Shown here: positions 12,901 through 20,341 of the stretch, piece after piece | Numbering within the stretch: the first letter of the stretch is position 1 | Layout: every line of letters starts with the position of its first letter | From: Strigamia acuminata | Lineage: Eukaryota > Arthropoda > Chilopoda > Geophilomorpha > Linotaeniidae | Direction: 5' to 3' | NCBI GenBank assembly: GCA_949358305.1 | Contig: OX442315.1 | Location: forward strand, 29,910,427-29,974,426 | DNA length: 64,000 nucleotides | Notes under the pieces: generated by a model | What the model was told of the DNA's origin: nothing | What the model saw: the letters and a program-made list of their open reading frames with translations, nothing else | The model's database searches: none | Translations under genes and position numbers: made by a program

Positions 12901-15900
12901 TAACAAATTTTATCTTGTAAAATTAAAAAATAAAAGAAAATCTGCAACATTTTAAACTGTAATCATAAATAGTCAATTCATCGACTTACTTGGAATACCA
13001 GAAACTAGCTTGAGTGGTCTTAAAACTCGGATGGCTCGTAAAGTTCTTAAATCTATAGTTAAATCATCTGGAGCCAAAATGGTCACGATCCTACAAACAA
13101 GACAACTACGTTTTACTACAAAGAAGGCATGCTCAAATATTTCCTACAAAATTTTCAACATTTCTTTTTTTTATATCCATGCTTCAACTTCAAGTTACTT
13201 CTTATAAATTGCGTATAAAAATTACTCAAATCCGTGCGTCTACTATTACTACTAAAATATGTATGCCTATTTTCTAACACACATCTTCCACGTTCGTTCT
13301 CCTGGCAAAACTGCAACAAAATCTACCTAGTTATCTGCTAATATAAGTCTACTAACTAACACTTTAAGTCACCATGCGCTCGTATGCGATTAATTATTCT
13401 CTTTTAATCTAAAAAAAGAAAATCATCTCTTTTTTTTCAAACATAATTTAAGTGGGAGGATATTGCCGACATCCTTAACTTACTTGGGAATCGAGATACA
13501 AGTTTTAAAGGACGTAACACACGAAAAGACCTTAACATTCGTAAGTCGACATTAATGTGCGCTTCGGCAAAAATAGTAAGAAGACTGAAAAAAATTATAA
13601 ACATTTTAATTTCTAAGGACTTCCCAGCACAGTGCCGCCATCTGGAAACACAACGACCTAAAAAAAATTATATCAACAAAGATATGAGAAAAACAAAATC
13701 ATTTCAAACAAGATCGAAATCAAATCTCGTAGCTACAGCCAAAGCCAGATTGAAAATGCACACAAGTTTATCAGATAATTACCATGGAATCTTGCAAATT
13801 CAAATAAATTTAAGTGCTAGAAACTTGTGTTCGCATTTTGCTCCCAGTTTAACACTCAAAACCCTTTAAAAAAAATCAAGATAAATGCGTTTTTCACAGA
13901 CTGGAGGTTTATTTATTGTGCGTGGGTTTTAATCGTGATTGAACGTATCGGCATCGTCAATAAATTTATCAATATACCATTCGTACTTTTCTCTCTTTAT
14001 TATTATTTAATGCGGTTTCTCACTCATTGCACGTTTATTACAGCGATTAAACGATAAATTATTATTAACCAGGTTAAAATTTAATTACATCGAAGCAAAT
14101 AATCCATCCAAACTTACCCGGTTACTACCACTATGAAATCCATGACATTCCAAATGTTTCTTAAGTATGTTCCTCTATGCAATACAAAGCCTAACGCTAG
14201 AATCTTTAATGAAGCTTCTACACAGAAGATAGCCAGAAAATAAGGCTCAGTTAGCTCCTAGGTAAAGAAAAGAAGAAAAAAAGATATATATTAGGTCGAG
14301 TAACAAGCCGAATCACTATGAGGAATGAGATATGTTTTTGTTTAATCCAGTTGTAAGGAGAGAAAAAAAAGCAAAGGTCAGACTCATTCCATGTTTCTAA
14401 CTAAAACCTGTCATCACAGTGAAACAAATAATGCAGTAGTGGCTTTGGTTGTAATCAAAAATAAAATGAATAAAAAATTCAGCAGTTACAAATTTAAAAT
14501 GACTGTTCTACTGCAATGTGCATGCAGTAAAGCGTTCAGCAAGGGGTTGCTTTTATTCACAAATTCATTCTGTGATTATTTGAATTTAAAATAATAATTT
14601 TTTTTCACTGCTAAAAATTTAAAAATTAAATAATATTCTTTTTTTTTTAATTTTTTTAATTTTTTTAATTTTTTTTTTTTTTTTTGAACCGGAAATAATT
14701 TTCTTTTCTCGAGTTTTTCAATTATCTTAAATGATATTAAGTGACAGTTTTTAATTATTTGCTAGTTTTCTGTCTCATCAAGTTTTGGCGTTATAAATTG
14801 AGTCAAAGTTATACAAATAATTTTTTTTTTTTAAAAATGGATTTTGTCAAGTTGAAGAGGTTTGAATTTCACATTTGCTTAAACCATTTAACGACCTCGA
14901 TTCATTCATAAATGAAAAGTTCGTCACAATTTTCATCCATATATTCATAAATGCAGGTGCAAATTGCGAAACCCAAACCATTTTTCACGTTAATTGTATC
15001 AGAATTTCGTTAGAAACACCTACAAAGCCAGCCATCCAACTTATAAAAATTTCAATACCTCAAAAGCCTGAAAAGAAGACTAAAGAAAGAAAAAAAGAAT
15101 ACAAGTTTTACTTACCAAGTCTTTTGTTAAATTGGTCTTATCATTCACAGGAAGATGCTCTTCAAGTGCCAATACTATACAATTCGCTATAATAGTCATT
15201 AATACAGCGTACTCAAAAGGAGTAAAACCAAAAATTAAGGAAAAAAATGCACAAAATAGTAAAAATATCACACACAATTATCACCAACTTATACTAATAA
15301 GCATTTAACTTAATTTTTACAAGATATTCATAATATATTTAGGCAAAATGAATTTTTAAAACGTATTTGCTATTTTTAATGCAGAAGGGTTGTGTGGGCA
15401 CATTCTGCAATCCATACATGACCACTTTAAACGTAGCATTAATTAACTAATAAAAAGAAAGGCAAAAGCATAATCAATATAATTATTTATGGCTCAAGTA
15501 TTTTTTTTTCCACGAAAACATTTAGCTTTTCAGTTGACCGGACATTAGAAAATATTCTAAAAAATATATAATTCCGCCAAATTGAAATTAATCTTTAAAA
15601 TATAGGTTCGTTTATATACCGTTTTATGTTTGTTTGTATTAAGTAATCCATTTATGACTCTCGTAATGTGAGTTTGTCTCGCAAACTGATATTAAGAGAA
15701 CACAGTTATTTGATTACTTAGATACATTAAATTGATATATAGATACAAGCTCACACTAAATCTTTATTTTTATTTTTATTTTTATTTTTATCAATTTCTG
15801 AATTATCGAGAAATGTTTGTATTTTCGCTTTAATTAATTTTATTTTTTTTATTTTTTTTATTTTTTTAAAAAGCTGGTACGGTTTCAACCACCTGCTATT

Positions 15901-16545
15901 ATTTCGAAACAAAATTAATCGTTTCTCAGAGATGTTTATTTCAGCACATTTTAAATGGTTAAAAACAAGAGTCGAGCAACACGCACCAAAATGAAAAATG
16001 TTTGTGCAGATGTGTGTTTTTTATTTCTCTAATTTCTCTCCCCAACTGCTGAAAACCATTTAAAAATATCTCTAAACCGATTTTTTTCCATATATTTAAC
16101 CAAAAACTCCACAAACGATCCATTCAAACACACACACACACACACACAAAAAGAAAAAACCACCACCCAAATTAATTATTCACCCAATCAACCCTAACTG
16201 CAATCCATTATGCGCGATTAGCTCGAAACAAAATACAAATTCAAAAAGCCATTTTCTAAAAACTGAAGTTTGATAGGAAATATTGAATTAACACATAAAA
16301 GCGTGTCCTTGCCCATCGATTATTAGAGGCGCCATAATTTACCCAGCAACCCTCTACCCCCGTTGCGTCTAGCGCTTTTATTTTCAAAACGAGATCGCTA
16401 GCGCTTTAATGTAGAGTAAAGGATATGGCCATTCGATGATAAACTTGGTGTACTTTCGAAGAAAGTTGTCTTCACTGAGGATAAACAGCGAACTAGGCCC
16501 TTTCCCGGCCGGCACTTCTTGTCGCTTTCCCTTTCGAGGTGCCAT
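1..16545 (-). CDS. cac: Cav2-type voltage-gated calcium channel alpha1 subunit (cacophony-like), 5' two thirds
   Basis: This is the pore-forming subunit of a presynaptic-type calcium channel of the plasma membrane. About 27 coding exons (4486-16545) give roughly 1190 in-frame residues: short N-terminus, domain I (about 40-318), AID (about 338-356), domain II (441-680), domain III (790-1085) and the start of domain IV (from about 1125). The Met at 16545 follows an in-frame stop four codons upstream. Pore glutamates are visible in domain I ([11 protein letters not shown]), II (ILTGEDW) and III (TVQTGEGW). Cav2 rather than Cav1 or Cav3 is supported by [29 protein letters not shown] and the EEVILAEE linker. 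The exons for IVS3 onward and the C-terminal tail are not in the window; 1-4485 is read as intron. All junctions tested keep frame. Exon blocks are listed separately. Confidence 0.93.
908..1164 (+). repeat. Left terminal inverted repeat of the Tc1-like element
   Basis: About 255 bp, matching the reverse complement of 2172-2429. Contains direct repeats at 918-934, 1116-1132 and 1146-1161. Confidence 0.88.
1299..2168 (+). pseudogene. Broken Tc1-type transposase
   Basis: Three open segments in different frames are parts of one transposase. Segment 1299-1529 has the paired-like helix-turn-helix ([20 protein letters not shown]) and a GRPR motif. Segment 1454-1720 covers the second DNA-binding region ([18 protein letters not shown]). 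The catalytic part from about 1750 shows FSDESQF (first D) and [11 protein letters not shown] (second D). The third catalytic region reads [10 protein letters not shown] in yet another frame and then stops. The frame breaks mean no active enzyme. Confidence 0.87.
2172..2429 (-). repeat. Right terminal inverted repeat of the Tc1-like element
   Basis: Mirror of 908-1164; the outermost base pair block GTCCGGGGG is followed by TTG and the TA duplication. Confidence 0.88.
2432..4485. other. Cav2 intron without recognisable genes
   Basis: AT-rich intronic DNA. The only clear structure is an AAAAG-type purine microsatellite at about 4266-4324. Confidence 0.55.
4266..4324 (+). repeat. AAAAG-type microsatellite
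   Basis: Imperfect tandem AAAAG/AAAG units, purine-only on the plus strand. Confidence 0.85.
4486..6017 (-). CDS. cac: Cav2 domain IV S1-S2 exons
   Basis: Exon 5853-6017 encodes the III-IV linker and IVS1 ([18 protein letters not shown], then [16 protein letters not shown]). Exon 4486-4596 encodes [16 protein letters not shown] and IVS2 ([15 protein letters not shown]). No IVS3-S6 exon could be recognised between 1 and 4485, so the gene is taken to continue past the left edge. The intron 4597-5852 contains an imperfect inverted repeat. Confidence 0.88.
5629..5800. repeat. Possible MITE with imperfect terminal inverted repeats
   Basis: TTGGCCAAATATT near 5630 and the reverse complement of 5755-5793 (TTGGCAACCAAATATT) align over about 38 bases including ACC and CCGAA blocks. 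No clear target duplication is seen, so element status is tentative. Confidence 0.35.
6085..7680 (-). CDS. cac: Cav2 II-III linker and domain III exons
   Basis: Exons 7382-7680 (linker and IIIS1 approach, LPYSSMFIF), 7136-7325 (IIIS1-S2, [12 protein letters not shown]), 6969-7075 (IIIS3), 6796-6901 (IIIS4, [18 protein letters not shown]), 6568-6728 (IIIS5), 6363-6506 (pore, TVQTGEGWP) and 6085-6286 (IIIS6, [13 protein letters not shown], then EGDLDKNQ). The II-III linker is only about 100 residues. Within exon 7382-7680, positions 7479-7532 begin with GT, end with AG and are 54 nt long, so they may be a tiny intron rather than coding; the reading frame is kept either way. Confidence 0.92.
7740..9682 (-). 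CDS. cac: Cav2 domain II exons
   Basis: Exons in transcript order: 9555-9682 (IIS1, [20 protein letters not shown]), 9367-9479 (IIS2-S3), 9186-9295 (IIS4, [17 protein letters not shown]), 8985-9116 (IIS5, [12 protein letters not shown] to GMQLFGGE), one of two pore exons (8681-8753 or 8353-8425), 7911-8028 (filter ILTGEDW and IIS6) and 7740-7840 (end of IIS6, [15 protein letters not shown], then acidic AEEEQEVED). The last two are separated by a 70-nt U12-type intron. The sequence matches Cav2 domain II closely throughout. Confidence 0.93.
7841..7910 (-). other. U12-type GT-AG intron, 70 nt (Cav2 IIS6)
   Basis: The intron begins GTATCCTTGA and ends TTTGCTTAACGTGACGCAG. The donor is the GT version of the U12 consensus and TGCTTAAC resembles the U12 branch site about ten bases before the AG. 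Splicing joins FGN-Y to TLLNVFL exactly as in Cav2 proteins. Confidence 0.8.
8353..8425 (-). CDS. cac: Cav2 alternative domain II pore exon B
   Basis: A 73-nt exon encoding [12 protein letters not shown] then [12 protein letters not shown]. It is more acidic in the turret (EEE) and differs in the pore helix from exon A. The acceptor is TTTAG and the donor GTAGTA. It lies 255 nt downstream of exon A. Using both or neither would break frame. Confidence 0.87.
8681..8753 (-). CDS. cac: Cav2 alternative domain II pore exon A
   Basis: A 73-nt exon encoding [12 protein letters not shown] then [12 protein letters not shown], that is the IIS5-pore turret and first pore helix just before the invariant filter ILTGEDW. 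The acceptor is TGTAG and the donor GTATTT. It has the same phases and length as the exon at 8353-8425, so the two are mutually exclusive. Confidence 0.87.
9739..11771 (-). CDS. cac: Cav2 I-II linker exons with beta-subunit interaction (AID) segment
   Basis: Exons 11656-11771, 11531-11590, 11197-11307 and 9739-9823. The first encodes [16 protein letters not shown] and the AID core [17 protein letters not shown]; the leucine, GY, WI and glutamate of the AID consensus are kept, so binding to a Cav beta subunit is expected. The third exon encodes a basic patch followed by an acidic run ([10 protein letters not shown]). The last leads into IIS1 with [11 protein letters not shown]. The 1.37-kb intron 9824-11196 contains a candidate 18-nt microexon and a MITE. 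Confidence 0.9.
10195..10212 (-). CDS. cac: Candidate 18-nt Cav2 microexon in the I-II linker
   Basis: On the minus strand a strong polypyrimidine tract ending TTTTTGCCCAG is followed by 18 nt and then the donor GTAATG. The segment has phase 1 on both sides and would insert VLQKDK between exon 11197-11307 and exon 9739-9823 without disturbing frame. It is inferred from splice signals and phase only; conservation or RNA is needed. Confidence 0.45.
10604..10695. repeat. Short element with TGCTGGACTGG terminal inverted repeats
   Basis: GGCAGTGCTGGACTGG at the left and CCAGTCCAGCCTTGCT at the right are near-perfect inverted copies about 90 bp apart inside a Cav2 intron. Local GC content is higher than the surroundings. 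Confidence 0.4.
10865..11072. mobile_element. Tc1/mariner-type MITE, 208 bp
   Basis: CAGTCGTGGACAAAAAAAC at the left end and the inverted GTTTTTTTTGTCCACGACTG at the right end, flanked by TA on each side (10863-10864, 11073-11074). It has no coding capacity. It lies in the Cav2 intron next to the exon at 11197-11307. Confidence 0.9.
11834..16545 (-). CDS. cac: Cav2 N-terminus and domain I exons
   Basis: Coding exons in transcript order: 16427-16545 (Met start, ends in the codon for IIEWP), 15116-15221 (IS1, [15 protein letters not shown]), 14118-14257 (IS2-S3, [12 protein letters not shown] to [11 protein letters not shown]), then one of two IS4 exons (13484-13584 or 12990-13090), 12573-12728 (S4-S5 linker and IS5, ending KTCFSLEDP), 12010-12230 (turret and pore, with the filter glutamate in MEGW) and 11834-11937 (IS6, [10 protein letters not shown]). 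The first intron is a U12-type AT-AC intron. Donor 12009 is GTGCGT; all the others in this block are ordinary GT-AG with consistent phases. Confidence 0.92.
12990..13090 (-). CDS. cac: Cav2 alternative IS4 exon B
   Basis: A 101-nt exon encoding the IS4 variant [18 protein letters not shown] then [16 protein letters not shown], the sequence closer to canonical Cav2. Its length and phases match exon A, and including both (202 nt) would shift the frame. The donor is GTAAGT at 12984-12989 and the acceptor AG at 13091-13092. It is separated from exon A by 393 nt. Confidence 0.9.
13484..13584 (-). CDS. cac: Cav2 alternative IS4 exon A
   Basis: A 101-nt exon encoding the domain I S4 voltage sensor variant with [16 protein letters not shown] followed by [14 protein letters not shown]. 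It has an acceptor at 13585 and a GTAAGT donor at 13483. It enters at phase 2 and leaves at phase 1, identical to the exon at 12990-13090, so exactly one of the two must be used. The regularly spaced arginines are conserved between the versions; the differences lie in the S3-S4 loop and the S4-S5 end. Paired IS4 exons are known in Drosophila cacophony. Confidence 0.88.
15222..16426 (-). other. U12-type AT-AC intron (Cav2 intron 1)
   Basis: On the minus strand the intron starts ATATCCTTTAC directly after the codon for W and two bases of P, and ends TTCCTTAATTTTTGGTTTTAC before TCCTTTTGAG. The 5' splice site is an exact match to the U12 consensus, the TTCCTTAAT element fits the minor-spliceosome branch point at the expected distance, and the AC acceptor restores WPPFEY with correct phase. 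No AG acceptor exists at this junction. Confidence 0.9.
16128..16148. repeat. CA dinucleotide repeat
   Basis: About ten CA units inside the U12 intron of Cav2. Confidence 0.9.
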
Positions 16546-17302
16546 TCTTGTTTCCTATGGATTCTTCTTCCAAGTTAACAACACATATTTTCACAAGAAT
16601 CCAACCAAAATAAAACCGTTCCTCATAGCTACGACGGCCATCATCCCCCGTTGGCGCAAGATTCTGCTCGTGACCAAATATCAATTGCTTTCTCACCACC
16701 CACTAATCGTAGTTGCGCTCAACATGGCGGTGGCGCCCGATATTAACACTGACCGTACCTGCAACCTGCAACTCGTCGTATCATGGCACCATTTGGACTG
16801 GACATTGGAGCCGACGTATTTCCACTATGTGAAACGTCCGTTTATGATCTCTATACATACAAGCTGAATTCCTTCAGTAGGAACAACCTTCGGCGCTCAG
16901 TTGTCAAAGCGAGGTGATCGACGATCGAATATGACGTCACAAAACGGGAAGCACAGTGAGTCAGTGACGTTATTCGAGAGGCAGCCCACTGATGCTCTCA
17001 TGTTAGGGCATGCGCACGCAGTCCGCTGGCTTCAAGGTCGTTTCATGTTATTGTAATAGCTGGAGCCGTTCATCGTTTATCAATTCCATTCCATTCTCTG
17101 CTCGGGGAGATAGATGCACCTTTGTTCCCTTTTTTTCATTTCGAAATAATTATTTCTGTCTATGCAAATTCATTTTTATTTAACTCTCTTAGAATGGGGG
17201 AGGAGGGAAATTATAAAAAATAAAAATCAATTATTTATATTCAAAATAGCATGATGTGAGCAAAATAGATTAGAATTAAATTTTCCAAATCCAGTATGAA
17301 CA
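16546..17302. promoter_or_regulatory. Cav2 5' UTR/promoter and ZIP 3' flank
   Basis: This 757-bp interval separates the Cav2 start codon from the stop of the ZIP gene. The Cav2-proximal part is richer in GC and CpG than most of the window. It has a perfect CRE palindrome TGACGTCA (16932-16939), an AP-1 site TGAGTCA (16957-16963), a half CRE TGACGT (16965-16970) and an NRF1-like GGCATGCGCA (17007-17016). The ZIP side is AT-rich with minus-strand poly(A)-signal-like TTTATT near 17176. Transcription start sites cannot be placed from sequence. Confidence 0.55.
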
Positions 17303-19444
17303 TCAAAATTGTTTTTCAACATACAGATGCATTAATAACACGATTCCCATTCCAATCAACATGCAAGCACTTTGTACGGCTAGAACACTGAATGACTTGT
17401 TGTGGTTTCGAAGTTCAGGCAACTGAAATTAAATATACATTTTAAATTTTTAAAATTTTAAAATTTTAAAATAGAAAATAAACATTTTTAAATCCTCACC
17501 ATATCGCCAACAGCAATGTAAAGAAACATGGCAGCTGTGAAGGCAAAAATCCACTGCCGTGTACTTTGATCGAATCCTAAACTCACACCGACAAACAAAC
17601 CAAGAAAGGCTGTTAATGCCGATGCAAGATTCGCTAATAAAGCGTATTGTATGGACAGACCCGTCGAACGTAGAATGACAAAATCACCTAAAAAAAATCG
17701 TACATAAAAAACCATTAAATGTAATAATTTATTCAGTTGTCTCAAGCCCTAAAAAACTAGAATCTACAGATTTTTATGACTGTAATATGTAGAAAAAATT
17801 ACAATTTATATTATTCTGGACACAGCTATACAGCCGCATCACAGATGAAAATCGAGGTCATGGCCACGACCGTTTAACTTTAAGCTTTAAAGTTAACATT
17901 TAAAAGTAAAAAAATATATATAATACATAAATATTTTACCTGCACTTCAGTTATGTTTATTTATTTATAAAAATATATTTTTACCATAAGCAATTTCTCT
18001 TATTTTTGATTTCTCTTACCAAATTCATGTGGCAGTTCGTGGCAAAAAATAGCCAATGACGTTGAAATACCACTTTGTAGACCACTAGTAAACGCTGCAC
18101 CCACTGCCAAACCATCGCCAAAATTGTGTACAGCATCGCCCAATAAAATTACCATTGCAAGAGGTTTTAATTCTGCAAAATTAATTTTTTTCCCTACACA
18201 TATTGATTATAATTTCTAATTACATGCGCTTCTTATCTACGACATTACCCTGCAAATTCGTAGTGTCAGCATCATGCAGTATAAAGGTCACAGGAACAGC
18301 TCCGCCAGCACCACAACTGCTTGAAGGAGTCTCTGGATGCCCGGGTGAAGAACACGTCTTAAAAACAAAAATTAAAAATAGTAAAACCAATTGGCACAAA
18401 TTCAAAATTTACATACAGCTTTGCCTTCACTCCACGGCAGTATATCTTCTGGAAAAGGGATGTGGCTATGGCTATGCCTTCGTGGACATCGGTGAGATGT
18501 CTGAAATAAGAATTTACCTTCATTTCTTCGTTTTTAGCACAAGTAAACGTCAAACGAACCTTGTCCTCATGATGAGCCAAATCCATAACGGTTTCAAATG
18601 TAAATAAACCAAATATGGTAAGCATAATGAGAACTTGACGCCACAGAGCCGTATGATTATGACCGTCACCTATGCACTCATTTCCAATTGCTTCGGGAAT
18701 GAGATGCAAGACGGCATCTCCAATCATAAAACCAAGTCCAAAAGCGATAAATCCAGTAATTACGTATTTGTAAATTCTGCTCCGTAAACATGGTATAAGC
18801 AAAACACCAGCAATAGAACACAAACTTATCAGAAGAACTGCTAGAGTGCTGTAACCATATGCTATACACAGAATTAATCAATCGTGATTAATTTGACAGA
18901 CTTAAAAAAATAAATAATTTTCAATTACTTTCAACCGAATTCAAGTCACTTATTGTATTATTTTTCTCCTCATCATAATCTGGTAAAAATGTTGGACATA
19001 ACTCTCGAGGACATAATGGCATCTAAACGATAACAAAATCAAAGTGTCTTACACTCGTTATTTTGCGAATATTTTTCTTATTATCTGTTTTTAACTTACG
19101 GAAAAGTTCATTGGTTGGTAATCAGATTTATTCCAATGAGAATACAGATCTGTTTAAAGTAAACAACACGTCGGATCATTTAAACAAACACACGATGCAA
19201 AGAAAACAAATGGAGACGTACTTAAATTTGGTGTTTTTTTCAAACTGTTCTTGGCAATTCTTTGATCTTCTATGTTGCATATGCAGTCATTTCCTTCATG
19301 AATAAGGAATGTCCTTGCTAACCACGATTTAGGCATAACTGGATACTCCTTTGATACATTTGTAACGTTGTTATCGTGAGGATTTCCTGTTGTCAATACA
19401 TTCTTTATGACGAATAGTCCCATGAAAATGTACTTTACGCACAT
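17303..19444 (-). CDS. ZIP family metal transporter, LIV-1 subfamily (SLC39A8/A14/Zip71B-like)
   Basis: A complete 440-residue zinc (possibly Fe/Mn) importer. Exons: 19222-19444, 19100-19149, 18929-19022, 18560-18861, 18417-18500, 18249-18357, 18020-18172, 17500-17687 and 17303-17422. The start Met opens a hydrophobic signal segment ([15 protein letters not shown]), then a lumenal region with paired cysteines (CPRELCP). Membrane segments follow with the ZIP signatures [26 protein letters not shown] and [10 protein letters not shown], the last two forming the metal site. A cytoplasmic loop has the histidine-rich [21 protein letters not shown] resembles ZIP8/14, while CHELPHE is the form of ZIP6/10/4, so the exact orthologue is uncertain. 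All phases agree. Confidence 0.92.
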
Positions 19445-20341
19445 CGCAGTCTATGTAACATAGCAAATTTAAATCTTAATAATTTCTTTGCGATCGTATG
19501 TAATTATCCAGTGTTTACTGCCATTTCAGCAGTCGACATTGCTAAGGTAACAGCGCTGCTGTTCTGTTATTCGTGCTTTAACAAAGCTATTTGATGATTG
19601 TTTGCGAGTATGCCATTTTCTGATGAACCCAAAATAATCAATGTCGTTAAAACACCGTTTTATTTCTTTAAATGCACTATACTTGCATACATTTTATGAT
19701 GTTTACACATTTAAACATCGTTTAACCTACAACTACTTCACAATATATAAAAATAAGTTCCATAGTTTGTTATTTTGTTTTCCGCCGTGTACAGTTAAAA
19801 TTTCACACTCACTTTACAAAATATACCAAGTTAAAACAATATTTTTGTATACAATTTTTTTCTTCCATAAAATTTGATTACACAAATTCATTAAAAACGC
19901 CATTTTCAACGCAGAAAGCAAAATGCCATTTTTACTATTTGAACAATGCCAAATGAATAAATTTGCTTTAATTTTAGTCATAAACAAGTGCAGTAAATAC
20001 TATAAATTATTCATATATTCTTATAAACATGGACATCAACGTTTCAATTAATTATCACATAACAAAATATGATAGCTGCCTGAATTCATATTCGTCATAA
20101 AAATCGTATAGCTTTAATAGTAATAATAATAATTCATCAATACTAATTAAAACTGCAACGAAAAATAGGATCAACATATACATCACTTGAATTGCATTGT
20201 CATGTATATATTATACACATTCGTATAGGCACAACATTAATAACAAGTTACATAGTTTGCATTGCTCTCACAGATATGCGAGATTATATATCACACTAAT
20301 AGTATACAGGTACATCAATTGATTAATTAATAAACTTCATT
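19445..20341. other. Intergenic region between ZIP 5' end and whirlin 3' end
   Basis: AT-rich. It must hold the ZIP promoter and the 3' UTR of the scaffold gene. No distinct motif or RNA gene was recognised. Confidence 0.5.
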
